Below are positions 26,116 to 35,436 of a DNA stretch of 64,000 nucleotides, piece by piece. Source of the DNA: Cyanomargarita calcarea GSE-NOS-MK-12-04C (GTDB lineage: Bacteria; Cyanobacteriota; Cyanobacteriia; Cyanobacteriales; Nostocaceae). The stretch covers positions 62,001-126,000 of the forward strand of contig JAHHGZ010000006.1 in NCBI GenBank assembly GCA_019359595.1, written 5' to 3'. Below the pieces are notes generated by a model. The model ran no database searches. It worked only from the letters and a program-made list of their open reading frames with translations, and was not told the origin of the DNA. Positions within the stretch are counted from its first letter, which is position 1. Each line of letters starts with the position of its first letter. Made by a program: the position numbers and the translations under genes.

Positions 26116-27267
26116 TTAATTTGTTACTTGAGGTAAGCGACGCTTAAATTGACCTTGAGTCTTTGCTGCATTTAACTTTTCTCGCCATTGCCGAATTGCG
26201 GTGGCAGTCCGTGCCACAGGTGGTAAATATACTTGGGAATTTTCTTCACTGCTTGAATTATTACCGCCAAGGCGTTTGGTAGTTAAACAGTTAGTCAAAG
26301 TTGGGAGATGAGATTCCATGCCTAAAGCCCACATTACATCCTCGGCTGACTTAAAGCGCTCCTGTAAGGAAAGCTTGACCATTTTGCTCAAAACATAGGT
26401 AAAATGGTCGCTGAGTTCTACCTCTTTTTGCCAAGCTATTTCACCAGTCTTGGTATCGTGGTCAAATTCTAAAGGTGCTTTGCTAGTCAATAGATAAAGA
26501 CAAGTTACACCGACGGCAAAAATATCGCTGGCATAAACTGGACGTAAAGAAAACTGTTCTGGTGGAGCAAATCCCATTGTCCCAACAAAATTAGTACTAA
26601 CAGTTTTTGGGATTGAAGATTCGCTGGTGCGAACCAACTCCTCCTTCACAGCGCCAAAATCGATCAGCACCAACCGTCCGTCATCATCACAACGGAGCAA
26701 ATTTTGGGGCTTAATATCTCGGTGAATGACATGATGTTTGTGGACATACTGCAATACTGGCAGAATTTCTTGTAAAAATTGTTTGACACCAGCTTCATTT
26801 TTGCGCCCATTGCGTCTGATTTCCCGTGCCAGAGTCGAACCACGTACGTATTCTTGAACTAAGTAAAACTCCCCACTTGTTTCAAAGTAATCTAAAAGCA
26901 TGGGAATTTGAGAATGACTGCCCAATTGCCCCAGGGTTTTTGCTTCTTTTTCAAATCTCTGACATGCACGTTGCCAGCTTTTGGGATTGGTGACTTTCGG
27001 ACAAAGCTGCTTAATTACACAGAGGGGACTTCCCGGCAGTGAGGCATTTTTCGCCAAAAAGGTGACGCCAAAACCACCCCTGCCCAAAATGCGTAATACT
27101 TCATAGCGATCGCGAAACAATTGCTTGGAACCACACATCTGACCAAGCTCAGTCTGTTGTAATATATCTGCGTGAAAATTCGATATCTTTGGTGGAAAAC
27201 GATTCATTGGGCAAGAAGGCTGGTTGAGGTGAAACAAACACGCGACGAATGTATTTAATCTAGCCAC
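26116..27267 (-). CDS. Serine/threonine protein kinase
   Basis: A 383-residue kinase. The catalytic domain runs from about 54 to 320: Gly-Arg-Gly-Gly-Phe-Gly-Val-Thr (P-loop), Val-Ile-Lys, His-Arg-Asp-Ile-Lys-Pro-Gln-Asn, Asp-Phe-Gly, Ala-Pro-Glu-Gln. No membrane segment or sensory domain follows, only a short basic tail. The frame can start at GTG 27265-27267 or at ATG 27205-27207. The first includes a cysteine-bearing segment that could be a degenerate form of the zinc ribbon seen in the neighbouring kinase, so I keep it. Both kinases point the same way but are 760 bases apart. Confidence 0.92.
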   Translation of the reverse strand: MARLNTFVACLFHLNQPSCPMNRFPPKISNFHADILQQTELGQMCGSKQLFRDRYEVLRILGRGGFGVTFLAKNASLPGSPLCVIKQLCPKVTNPKSWQRACQRFEKEAKTLGQLGSHSQIPMLLDYFETSGEFYLVQEYVRGSTLAREIRRNGRKNEAGVKQFLQEILPVLQYVHKHHVIHRDIKPQNLLRCDDDGRLVLIDFGAVKEELVRTSESSIPKTVSTNFVGTMGFAPPEQFSLRPVYASDIFAVGVTCLYLLTSKAPLEFDHDTKTGEIAWQKEVELSDHFTYVLSKMVKLSLQERFKSAEDVMWALGMESHLPTLTNCLTTKRLGGNNSSSEENSQVYLPPVARTATAIRQWREKLNAAKTQGQFKRRLPQVTN

Positions 27268-27676
27268 AAAGATTGTTTTACGCCAGAAGTATTACCGTAT
27301 CTTTGCAAAATCATGACTTTACCTAGTCTAAGATAGCCAATTTAAAATCCAAAATTTAAACAGTAGTCGCGAAATTATCCGGATGCCATTACCGGAAAAT
27401 TAGGCATTGGTTAGAATCTCAAGAAGGTGCGGTGTTCTACCACGCTGACGGGAATGAAGCACACGCTATCCGTGTGGTTTGCTCTGGTATCTTCCAATGG
27501 TTTTTTGGATGCAGTGTCATATATACTTGACAAGTTGTATTTTCTTACTCTTTATTCTCCTAAGTTATTGGGGATGTTAACACATAGGTGTCTGATCCCT
27601 ATGGGGTCGGACACCTAATTAGCTCTTCTGTATCCGTAAAAAAAAGTTGTCGGGGATCTGATTTTTCAGTTGGGAT
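27268..27676. other. Non-coding stretch of 410 bases
   Basis: It contains a near-perfect 33-base palindrome at 27585-27617 (TAGGTGTC...GACACCTA) and one arm (TGTCGGGGATCTGA at about 27648-27661) of the hairpin family seen complete at 35338. No gene. Confidence 0.5.
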
Positions 27677-30600
27677 TTAGGAACGGTATATATAAGCTCC
27701 TTCCTCCCTTGCAATAAGGGGGGGCTCCGGATTCCCAGACTGCTGAAAGTATGAAGAACTATTCTCGATCTCACACTCCAAATTCTTAACACTTACCAAC
27801 ATCAGCTCATCTCGTTGATGCCAAACTGTAAATATTTTCTCCCTACCATCATTCAACGAATTTTTATCAATTTGATAAACTTGATTTAGCTTCTTCAGCT
27901 TCAATCCGAATAAATTTAACAATCGACTCAGTATTTTAATACCCGAAATCTGTTCTTTATCCCTCACTAAACTAATCCCCAACACTCTCTTAATATGCTG
28001 GCTGCACTGTAAAGCCATATTCTTCAACAATATCAAATCAGCATCATTCTCCGTAAATTTTCGTTCTGGTTCGAGAAATTGGAGAATTCCTAATGCCCTT
28101 AATGCCTCAACTTTCAAAGTATATGTTTGTAAATCTGGTAAAAATACTTTCCCCTCACCCCAAACTAATTGCTGATGCCATTCTTGTTTATCTTTAATCC
28201 GGAAATATTCGCTTTCGTGAGTGAGATAATAATGAGTTAATAATTGTGGATAATATCCTTGCTCATCCTGCAATTTTAATTGTGGCGTTACTTCAATAGC
28301 ATACCTTTGTCTGAGGATATACTTATTGGTTTGATTGCGCTCTTCATCAGTGAGGGAATGTTTACCCGACAGGTGTTCGTATTCTACATAATCAATATTT
28401 TTCGCATTCGCTACAGCATTCGCTGCTGCTAATTGATTTTGTCGCTTGATTTTCTTGATACTGGTGCTAATTTGTTTGTTTTTTTGACGATTTTCTGCCC
28501 AATCTCTTTGAACTTTGACGATTTCTAAAATTAACCTTCTACGGGTTGCTGAGTCTTGAGGATCGGTTGCTAAAAAGGCATGGCGTAAATCTCGAAGAAT
28601 ATTGTTCTGCACATCATTACTTCTTAACCAAATTTGATGCCCATCTGCCATCAAACCTTCTTTCATCGATTGACGATAAATAGTAATCGAAGCATTCACT
28701 CTTGCAGATAACTTTGACCAAGTTCTTAAATGAATTGGGTCATAAACTAATGGTAAATCAACATCAACTTTATGTAACGGACTGAGCAAAGCTAAGTTTT
28801 CTTTTTGATTTTCCTGATACCAATCTGATAGCAAGCGATAATTTGTGCTACCGCTACCGATTAAACCAATACCCCGCTTGGCACACCAAACAACACGGGG
28901 GACATCATCCCGTACCCTTGCTAAAGCTTGTCGGGCTTCCGCATCGGGAATTACACCTTGAAAAATACCATAAACGCGGTCGAAATGTTGAATATCTATA
29001 CTAACTCCCGTACCCAAACTAGGAGTAACAAAAACGGCATCATATTCAGTAATTTTCTGATTAATATCTGCAACTAAATCAACTGCTTTATGTCCCGGTG
29101 TGTTAGTAGTACAACTGCTAACTACTAGAGTTTTCGGAAATAGTCCCCGCATTTTTTCCAAACGCTCTCTGAGGTAACGTTCAATAGTTTCGCAACTGTA
29201 ACGTCCGGAACGACTATCAGTAGTTATATAGCATTTTCGTCCGGCAAGTAAATCTAATTCTAGCTGCTGAATTAATGGCGTTGGGTTGGGAGAATCATAA
29301 AAAGTAACATCCCACCCTTTTTTAGGCTTCCACTCATTTAAAACCACCCAAGGCGTTATTTGCAATCCTGCCAATTCCTGTAAATATTCTAAAGAAATAT
29401 CTGATAAATCAGCATCTTGAGCAATAACTAAACCCCCAGTTGTCAAGACGGTAGAAATTAACTGTTGAAATGCTTTTAAAATTTTTACGCGCTTATCTTT
29501 ACAAGTATTACTATTGAGTAAATGCCATAAAGATTGCTCTACTTCATCTAAAATTACTATCCCCCCTCGCCAATCTTCAGGATTAAGTTTCCAAATAGAA
29601 TCGACGCAAAGTCCTAGGGAGTCCGGAATGGGAAACTGGAGGATGGGTGGAATCCCCCCCTCTCCCCCTCTCCCCCTCTCCTCTTTCCCCATTCCCCATT
29701 TAATCCCAATCTTTTTGCACAAAAACCGCCCTAATTGGATTCTGTGAGTAATTAATAAAACTGGCTGATTTTTATTTATAGCTTGTTTAACAACCACTTG
29801 CAATGCAGTTGTTTTCCCCGTTCCTTTTGCTGACTTTACTCCCACTAATCCAGATGTCGGGAAAGGTATTTCTCCTAAATAACGAGTATTGAGAGTAATT
29901 GCAGCCGGAATCGTGAAAGTGCTGTGGGGTTTGGTTTGGGCAAGGTAAACTTCTAAATCAAGGCTTTGGCGATAAACTTTATCGAAACTAGTTCCACCTT
30001 TGCTAACAATCAACTCATCAACACCTTTTTCCATTCCCGGAAGTGTAATGACTTTAACCGGACAATTTTTTGCTTGGAATAAAGCAGCAAGTTGGGAAAT
30101 AGCGTTATTTACAGCCGAAATTTTCTTGGCTTCCGTTTCAAAATCAAAGCATATATAAAATGTCCGCTTGCTAATCGCAAATTCTACTAAGTCCGGGATA
30201 AGTTGACGGCTAATAACTTTTCCAAATTCATCCTTGGCAACCCGATAACCACTAGTAATTCCAGGTACTGCGATCGCTACATATCCTTGGGTTAACAGTG
30301 CCCCTGCTTTCTTCACACCCTCGCAAATTATCGCAGGTATATTTCGTTCCATCACCCACTGCCAAAAGCCTTCAGCTTCACCATTCGAGGCGATCGTAAT
30401 ATTTTCTGGTAGTTCTAAATTGTAGCGTTGAGCGACATGAAGCCAAACTTGTTGTGTTACTCGCAAACAAAAAACCCTTGTCGGTGTACTGGGGGGATGT
30501 TCGTACTTAATGCACTTACCTTTTTCATTCAGTCGTGGTTGGTTTGGCTTAAAACAACCCCACTCCATCCCTTGCCAATTATTTAACGGATCTAGTCCAG

Positions 30601-30820
30601 AACACCACCAACCACCAGAATTTATGTGCGCGTAGCGGTTTAACCAGCTACTCTTCACCATACCAGTGTTTGTGCGGGGGAGTTGCTCGGAAATCAACAG
30701 GTAATCATAGGCGTTATTGTCTTCCAGGGAGCTAAAATTCAGCTTCGCCAGGTGTAAATCTATGCCACTCCCCTTGACTAATTCGTCAAGATGTTGTGCG
30801 TGTAGATAGTGTAGATTCAT
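27677..30820 (-). CDS. Plasmid-type replication protein, CyRepA1-like
   Basis: A 1047-residue protein resembling the CyRepA1 group of cyanobacterial plasmid replication proteins. An N-terminal DUF3854/Toprim-like part holds Ile-Ile-Cys-Glu-Gly-Val-Lys-Lys-Ala-Gly-Ala-Leu near 173-184, and Phe-Asp-Phe-Glu near 230. A helicase-like P-loop region follows (Lys-Gly-Thr-Gly-Lys-Thr-Thr near 330, Leu-Asp-Glu-Val-Glu near 420), with later Thr-Pro-Ser-Leu-Gly-Thr-Gly-Val-Ser and a Gln-Ala-Leu-Ala-Arg-Val-Arg arginine motif. Residues about 372-397 are a low-complexity Gly/Arg/Glu-rich insert from a G-rich repeat. No partition, mobilisation or other plasmid genes are adjacent, so it is either an integrated plasmid remnant or a chromosomal homologue. 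It appears full length. Confidence 0.75.
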   Translation of the reverse strand: MNLHYLHAQHLDELVKGSGIDLHLAKLNFSSLEDNNAYDYLLISEQLPRTNTGMVKSSWLNRYAHINSGGWWCSGLDPLNNWQGMEWGCFKPNQPRLNEKGKCIKYEHPPSTPTRVFCLRVTQQVWLHVAQRYNLELPENITIASNGEAEGFWQWVMERNIPAIICEGVKKAGALLTQGYVAIAVPGITSGYRVAKDEFGKVISRQLIPDLVEFAISKRTFYICFDFETEAKKISAVNNAISQLAALFQAKNCPVKVITLPGMEKGVDELIVSKGGTSFDKVYRQSLDLEVYLAQTKPHSTFTIPAAITLNTRYLGEIPFPTSGLVGVKSAKGTGKTTALQVVVKQAINKNQPVLLITHRIQLGRFLCKKIGIKWGMGKEERGRGGEGGIPPILQFPIPDSLGLCVDSIWKLNPEDWRGGIVILDEVEQSLWHLLNSNTCKDKRVKILKAFQQLISTVLTTGGLVIAQDADLSDISLEYLQELAGLQITPWVVLNEWKPKKGWDVTFYDSPNPTPLIQQLELDLLAGRKCYITTDSRSGRYSCETIERYLRERLEKMRGLFPKTLVVSSCTTNTPGHKAVDLVADINQKITEYDAVFVTPSLGTGVSIDIQHFDRVYGIFQGVIPDAEARQALARVRDDVPRVVWCAKRGIGLIGSGSTNYRLLSDWYQENQKENLALLSPLHKVDVDLPLVYDPIHLRTWSKLSARVNASITIYRQSMKEGLMADGHQIWLRSNDVQNNILRDLRHAFLATDPQDSATRRRLILEIVKVQRDWAENRQKNKQISTSIKKIKRQNQLAAANAVANAKNIDYVEYEHLSGKHSLTDEERNQTNKYILRQRYAIEVTPQLKLQDEQGYYPQLLTHYYLTHESEYFRIKDKQEWHQQLVWGEGKVFLPDLQTYTLKVEALRALGILQFLEPERKFTENDADLILLKNMALQCSQHIKRVLGISLVRDKEQISGIKILSRLLNLFGLKLKKLNQVYQIDKNSLNDGREKIFTVWHQRDELMLVSVKNLECEIENSSSYFQQSGNPEPPLIAREEGAYIYRS

Positions 30821-31432
30821 TGGGCGAGGCGGGGGGAGGAGGACGGAGATTACAACTTACCATGCATCTGGGGGGATTTTATAGAAGTAATTTTGACGGT
30901 TTACTGTTGCTTTTTTTTACTTTGTTGTCGGAGATACATCGGTTTTTTTTTGAATGGGTTATCATGCCCTTTTTATTGTGGAAGTAATAAGTTTGTATTG
31001 TGACATTTACTCACTTATAATTTTTCTTAATCAGTACAACACTTAACTTTGAAATAATACATTTGTACCTTTATATTCTGAAACACAAACTCAGCAAGTA
31101 GGCTACGCGCTCTGCAATTAATCGCTACAGATAGATTTGCTTTTTAAATAAGAGTTATAAATATTACTTAAGCTAAATATACTTAGACAAAGGATGTAAT
31201 CTTTGCAATATCTTGATAAAGATGTCACTCTAATTATGCATAGTTGGCATAGATTTAAGCAGAAATTATTTCAGTATTTTCGCGATTTTCTCAAGGAACA
31301 AATAATTGATAAGTTAAAGCAAATCTAATTTAGATTATTTATCTCTCTAAAGCTTTTCTAAGATGGGTGTCTCACTCCCCATGAGGATGCTTTGTTAAAT
31401 GCAATCTATAAATACTTGCTACAGTACAAAAA
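30821..31432. other. AT-rich non-coding stretch upstream of the CyRepA1-like gene
   Basis: About 610 bases, strongly AT-rich with several homopolymer T runs (30910-30970). If the replication gene is functional, its origin would be expected here or inside the gene, but I see no iterons. A 30-codon frame at 31236-31328 (Met-His-Ser-Trp-His-Arg-Phe...) is not convincing. Confidence 0.4.
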
Positions 31433-31690
31433 ATGGATGATTTAGGTACATTAATCAGAACATTATTGTTTTACATGGATGGTAGGTTTCTTGAATGTTT
31501 CCTGTATTTTTTATATGGAGGAATTACAACTCTATGCATAATCAATATGGTCGAACAAACAATTAGACTTAATCGTCAATATGAAATAGATAAAAAGGCT
31601 AAACGTAAGGCTTATCTAAGGCGTTGTAAACGCGAAAAAAAGAAAATTGATGAAGCTATTGAGCGAGCGAAGAGGTTAACAAATAGATAA
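31433..31690 (+). CDS. Small membrane protein, unknown
   Basis: An 85-residue frame. Residues about 5-42 are hydrophobic (one or two membrane segments with Phe-Leu-Tyr-Phe-Leu-Tyr-Gly-Gly), followed by a highly basic, Lys/Arg-rich coiled-coil-like tail. No ribosome-binding site is apparent before the ATG. The amphipathic design (hydrophobic anchor plus charged helix) supports a real protein, but I do not recognise it. It stands alone between the CyRepA1-like gene and the DUF559 gene. Confidence 0.45.
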   Translation: MDDLGTLIRTLLFYMDGRFLECFLYFLYGGITTLCIINMVEQTIRLNRQYEIDKKAKRKAYLRRCKREKKKIDEAIERAKRLTNR

Positions 31691-31830
31691 ACTTATCTGA
31701 GGTTTTGAAACCCCCATTCCCTCCGTTTGCGCAGAGTGCCGCTTCGGCAGTGTTGGGGGGAAGAAAAATCAATCATATTTTCTCCCCTAACCTGCACCGA
31801 AGTCACTCTGCGTTTAGTGCAAGGGGAGGG

Positions 31831-32211
31831 TTAAGGTGGGGTAATTTCCCTCATCTGACAAATAACTTCTCTAATCCTTTCTAGCACACGATCTAAATCT
31901 TTGTAAATCTCTTGATTTGTAAACCTCAAAACCTTCGTACCCTTTGATTCCAAAAATAGTTGCCGTTCATGGTCATATTCTGGTATTCCATCTTGGTAAT
32001 GACTATCACCATCAATTTCGATCGCGAGTTTCAATTCTGGAGTATAAAAATCAACTACAAATGCATCAATACTGTACTGTCTACGAAATTTACAACCTTC
32101 TATTTGCTGACTTCTAAGCTTTGCCCAAATAATTTTTTCGGCTAGCGGCATATTGTTTCTGAGTGCTTGCCGTTTTGATTTTTCTGAGGTTTGGTTATAC
32201 AGCTTTGTCAT
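31831..32211 (-). CDS. DUF559 family endonuclease-like protein
   Basis: A 126-residue protein from ATG 32209-32211. It has Met-Pro-Leu-Ala-Glu-Lys-Ile-Ile-Trp-Ala-Lys-Leu-Arg, Phe-Arg-Arg-Gln-Tyr-Ser-Ile, Val-Val-Asp-Phe-Tyr, Leu-Ala-Ile-Glu-Ile-Asp-Gly-Asp-Ser-His and Val-Leu-Arg-Phe-Thr. These are the DUF559 pattern, a PD-(D/E)XK-like fold related to very-short-patch-repair nucleases (Asp, Glu and the following residues would be catalytic). The frame stays open for 88 more codons upstream, but those are translated palindromic repeat, so they are excluded. Confidence 0.85.
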   Translation of the reverse strand: MTKLYNQTSEKSKRQALRNNMPLAEKIIWAKLRSQQIEGCKFRRQYSIDAFVVDFYTPELKLAIEIDGDSHYQDGIPEYDHERQLFLESKGTKVLRFTNQEIYKDLDRVLERIREVICQMREITPP

Positions 32212-32265
32212 AAGTGGTTTCCAGATTCCAACTCTGCTTATTGTTCCCGGAATTACCCCTCGGAT

Positions 32266-32402
32266 ATACCCCACCCGCGCTAAAGCGCACCCTCCCCTTG
32301 CAAAGGGGAGGGTTAAATTCTTACTCCCTCCCCTTGCAAAGGGCAGGGTTAAACTCTTACTCCCTCCCCTTTGCAAGGGCAGGGCTGGGGAGGGGTAATC
32401 TT
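32266..32402. repeat. Palindromic repeat block, copy 1
   Basis: ATACCCCACCCGCGC followed by three 36-base units built around CCCTCCCC-TTGCAA-GGGGAGGG, ending in GGGGAGGGGTAATCTT. Each unit is itself a hairpin. The block recurs at 32451-32623 with one more unit. Confidence 0.85.
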
Positions 32403-32450
32403 CCGTCCCGTAACTTGCACCCTTGAATCGTTTTCGGCTTGGGAAAGACA

Positions 32451-32623
32451 ATACCCCACCCGCGCTAAAGCGCACCCTCCCCTTGCAAAGGGGAGGGTTA
32501 AATTCTTACTCCCTCCCCTTGCAAAGGGCAGGGTTAAACTCTTACTCCCTCCCCTTGCAAAGGGGAGGGTTAAACTCTTACTCCCTCCCCTTTGCAAGGG
32601 GAGGGCTGGGGAGGGGTAATCTT
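32451..32623. repeat. Palindromic repeat block, copy 2
   Basis: Same block as 32266-32402, with four units instead of three (36 bases longer). Only 48 bases separate the two copies, so this is a tandem duplication followed by gain or loss of a unit. Confidence 0.85.
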
Positions 32624-32664
32624 GCGGCAAGAGTTGAAACCTATGCGGACAAAACTTTATCTAC

Positions 32665-34191
32665 CTAGGCCCCAACAGATTCCTTCGCAGCGTAGAGAAC
32701 CTCAGCATTAATCACCTGAATCCCCCGATCGCGTGCAAATTTCTCAGTATTCCGCTTCACCTTACCCCGCACAAAACCAGGAATCTTATTCAATTCCGCT
32801 TGACCGTCTTTTGTCCAGTTCAAGTCAGACTCTGCAGAAATTCCCTTGGTAATCACTTCCTTAGTATCATGACCGCCAAAGATTTCTAACAAATGGTCTT
32901 CCATTCCCAAGGTGAAGGAATTATAAACCAAATCTGTAACCTGATTCGTCCCTTCATAACCCATAAATGGTTTATAACCAATTGGGAAATTCTGGACGTG
33001 GATTGGGGCTGCAATTACGCCACAAGGAATATCCAAACGCTTCCCAACGTGACGTTCCATTTGGGTTCCGAAAATCGCCGAGGGCTCAACACGGGCGATC
33101 GCATCTCCAATTAGACCGTGGTCGTCGGTAATCAAGATTTCATCGCAATACTCACCCACCTGCTCTTTGAACCAATCTGCATCATATTTACAGTAGGTTC
33201 CAGCCCAAACAACGTGAATCCCCATTTCCCGCGCTAGAATCTTGGTCATTGCGGCTGCGTGGGTGCTATCTCCAAACACCACTGCTTTCTTCCCGGTCAA
33301 GTTCTGACAGTCAATCGAACGGGAAAACCAAGCTGCTTGCGATACGTGCATGGTTTGCTCGTTGATGAAATCTTCGTAGTTAACATCCGCACCTTGGGCA
33401 TTAATTACCTGCTGAATCTTCCGAATACAACGCGCTGTCTCTACCACACCCATAGGGGTTATGTCAATATAAGGCGTGCCAAATTCTTCCTTGAGATATT
33501 CAGCGGACATCAAACCGAGTTCGCGGTAAGGTACTAAGTTAAACCAAGCCCTCGGCATAGTCTTGATTTCGTGTACGGAAGCACCTTCGGGGATGACGGT
33601 GTTAACTTCAATTCCTAAGTCACCCATCAACCGCTTCAACTCTGTACAGTCGTGTTGGTTGTGGAAACCCAGGGTGGAAATTCCGATGATGTTAACTGAG
33701 GGCTTTTCTGATTTGCCTTCCGGTAGTTCGCCTTTCTTGCGAGCCTTCTCTATATAATATTGAACGATTTGATGCAGAGTGCGATCGGCTGCTTGCATCT
33801 CGTTGACGCGGTAGTGATTCACATCGGCCAGCAGTACATCAGCTTTGGCTTCTATAGATGCTCTTTCCACAAAGTTTGCTAAATCCTCTTGCAAAATGCT
33901 GGAGGTGCAAGTGGGAGTCAACACAATTAAGTCTGGATGTTCTTCAGAATCCTTGCGGGTGATGTTGTCTACCACCTTTTCTTGAGAACCACGAGCCAAG
34001 ACGTGACGATCCACGACACTGGTTGTCACTGGGGTAAAATCCCTCTCCCGCGATAGCATGGAGCGCATCACGTTAAAGTAATCATCACCCAAAGGAGCGT
34101 GCATGATGGCATGGACATTTTTAAAAGAAGTTGCGACTCGCAGGGTGCCTATGTGAGCGGGGCCTGCATACATCCAATAAGCCAATTTCAT
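32665..34191 (-). CDS. chlB: Light-independent protochlorophyllide reductase subunit B
   Basis: Nitrogenase-like subunit of dark-operative protochlorophyllide reductase; with ChlN it holds the catalytic site and a [4Fe-4S] cluster that reduces ring D during chlorophyll synthesis. The 508-residue length is normal for cyanobacteria. It begins [11 protein letters not shown]. Leu-Thr-Pro-Thr-Cys-Thr-Ser-Ser near residue 95 carries the cluster cysteine. The C-terminal domain (about 440-508) is the ChlB-specific extension. chlL and chlN are not adjacent, as usual for chlB in cyanobacteria. Confidence 0.97.
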   Translation of the reverse strand: MKLAYWMYAGPAHIGTLRVATSFKNVHAIMHAPLGDDYFNVMRSMLSRERDFTPVTTSVVDRHVLARGSQEKVVDNITRKDSEEHPDLIVLTPTCTSSILQEDLANFVERASIEAKADVLLADVNHYRVNEMQAADRTLHQIVQYYIEKARKKGELPEGKSEKPSVNIIGISTLGFHNQHDCTELKRLMGDLGIEVNTVIPEGASVHEIKTMPRAWFNLVPYRELGLMSAEYLKEEFGTPYIDITPMGVVETARCIRKIQQVINAQGADVNYEDFINEQTMHVSQAAWFSRSIDCQNLTGKKAVVFGDSTHAAAMTKILAREMGIHVVWAGTYCKYDADWFKEQVGEYCDEILITDDHGLIGDAIARVEPSAIFGTQMERHVGKRLDIPCGVIAAPIHVQNFPIGYKPFMGYEGTNQVTDLVYNSFTLGMEDHLLEIFGGHDTKEVITKGISAESDLNWTKDGQAELNKIPGFVRGKVKRNTEKFARDRGIQVINAEVLYAAKESVGA

Positions 34192-34655
34192 GTGTTCTTC
34201 CTTTTTAGCTGAAACGAATAATGTCGGATAAGAATTAGTGCAATGATTATTAAATCGTTTCTGATTCTCTCAAAACTTGCAGCCTTTATGAAGTGGGGGC
34301 TGGTGGAATTGATTTTTCTTTAAGAAGCCTGAAACGCTTTTGCTGATTGGAATTGGGCTTATAGCTTTCACATCATTTCTGTTGCTAAAGTTATCCAAAT
34401 CATATAAATCTTGACATTCTGCGAGCTATTTTCCCCTCCCCCGTAAACCTGCGGTGTATAAACAAGTTGAAAAAATATCTTCCTTCGTGCCTTTGTGCCC
34501 TAAGCCCTTCGGGCTGGCTTTGCCTACGTGGTTAAAAAAGAATATATGTTTTGAACCACGTAAGCGGAGCGTTCCCGCAGGGTAGGACACGAAGTACACG
34601 AAGAAAGAATTTTAGTACTTGTGTATACCGTAGCCTCGCTTGGGGCAAAAGTATA
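34192..34655. other. Non-coding stretch with an inverted pair of dispersed repeats
   Basis: It contains two opposed copies of a dispersed repeat, at about 34484-34540 (TTCGTGCCTTTGTG...CCTACGTGGTT) and 34551-34608 (AACCACGTAAGCGG...ACACGAAG). These can fold into one long hairpin. No gene. Confidence 0.55.
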
Positions 34656-35180
34656 CTAAACCGAAACCAACCTTCTCAGGGATTCCGCACGACGTTTAGC
34701 TGTAGGGTTATTTGGCTCATTCTTCAGTGCATTCTCGTACATCTCCAACGCTTGAGCGGTTAATTTCTTCCGCTCGTAAGCATGACCGAGATTATTCAAC
34801 GCTGTCACATAGTTGGGATTTAATTTGATGGCTTCTTTGTACTGACGAATTGCCAAATCATATTGCTCTTGGGTGAAGTGAGCATAACCCAAACCGTTGT
34901 AAATCGGGGCAATATTTTCTTCTCCCTCTTCTTCGGCTGATTTGAGAGCTTTTTGGAATAGGGTAATTGCCTGACTAAACAATTTTTTCTCTGAATAGAT
35001 ACTAGCCAACTCGTAATATTCTTGAGTTGTACCTTTATCTTTCGTCAGCTTGGTTCGCAAGCGGGAAAAGGCGCTTTCCACTTTGCGAGTTTTGAGAATT
35101 TGGCGAAAAACGCTCACAACTGTAAAGGAGAGCAAACCCACCAATATCGAGAGATAGACAATTGCTAAATTCTTATCCAT
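34656..35180 (-). CDS. ycf37: TPR protein, Ycf37-like photosystem I assembly factor
   Basis: From ATG 35178-35180, 174 residues: a short N-terminal membrane anchor (about 5-25), then a basic linker and three tetratricopeptide repeats. The clearest are Tyr-Asn-Gly-Leu-Gly-Tyr-Ala-His-Phe and Leu-Asn-Asn-Leu-Gly-His-Ala-Tyr-Glu. Length, N-terminal anchor and TPR layout match Ycf37, which supports photosystem I assembly. A longer in-frame extension upstream crosses a mobile repeat and is excluded. Another membrane-anchored TPR protein remains possible. Confidence 0.65.
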   Translation of the reverse strand: MDKNLAIVYLSILVGLLSFTVVSVFRQILKTRKVESAFSRLRTKLTKDKGTTQEYYELASIYSEKKLFSQAITLFQKALKSAEEEGEENIAPIYNGLGYAHFTQEQYDLAIRQYKEAIKLNPNYVTALNNLGHAYERKKLTAQALEMYENALKNEPNNPTAKRRAESLRRLVSV

Positions 35181-35215
35181 TGCCTTGAAATATACAAATT
35201 GAAAACTTCTTCTTC

Positions 35216-35312
35216 TATAGCGGTTCCCGTTTGCATGAGGTACACATAAGAGTTTAAAAACCGCAGATGTACGCAGATAAACTTGTACCTCATCCGGATG
35301 GGAACCGCTATA
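35216..35312. mobile_element. MITE-like inverted repeat with TA ends
   Basis: TATAGCGGTTCCC (35216-35228) and GGGAACCGCTATA (35300-35312) are perfect 13-base terminal inverted repeats. Inside them ATGAGGTACA and TGTACCTCAT pair as well. It is 97 bases long and non-coding. TA at both ends fits the target duplication of IS630/Tc1-type elements. It lies 36 bases upstream of the ycf37-like start, so it may affect that promoter. Confidence 0.7.
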
Positions 35313-35337
35313 TCTATTATCCAACTATGGCTGCAAG

Positions 35338-35371
35338 ATCCCCGACTTCGTAAAAATTGTCGGGGATCTGA
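35338..35371. repeat. Dispersed hairpin repeat
   Basis: GATCCCCGAC and GTCGGGGATC form a perfect 10-base stem around TTCGTAAAAATT. A degenerate copy lies at about 4385-4416, and one arm at about 27648. Confidence 0.7.
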
Positions 35372-35436
35372 CCCTCAACTAGTCTGGGAGTGTCAATCCA
35401 AAATCCATAGGCGCAAAGGGAATGAGAGCAGGTAAT

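Noticed and set aside
27585-27617. 33-base near-perfect palindrome as a terminator for the CyRepA1-like gene
   Set aside because: No T-run follows on either strand; kept only as part of the non-coding description.
31236-31328. 30-codon frame starting Met-His-Ser-Trp
   Set aside because: No ribosome-binding site and AT-rich chance composition; possible but unsupported.
32266-32623. CRISPR array
   Set aside because: Units are contiguous palindromes with no unique spacers; this is a repeat block, not CRISPR.
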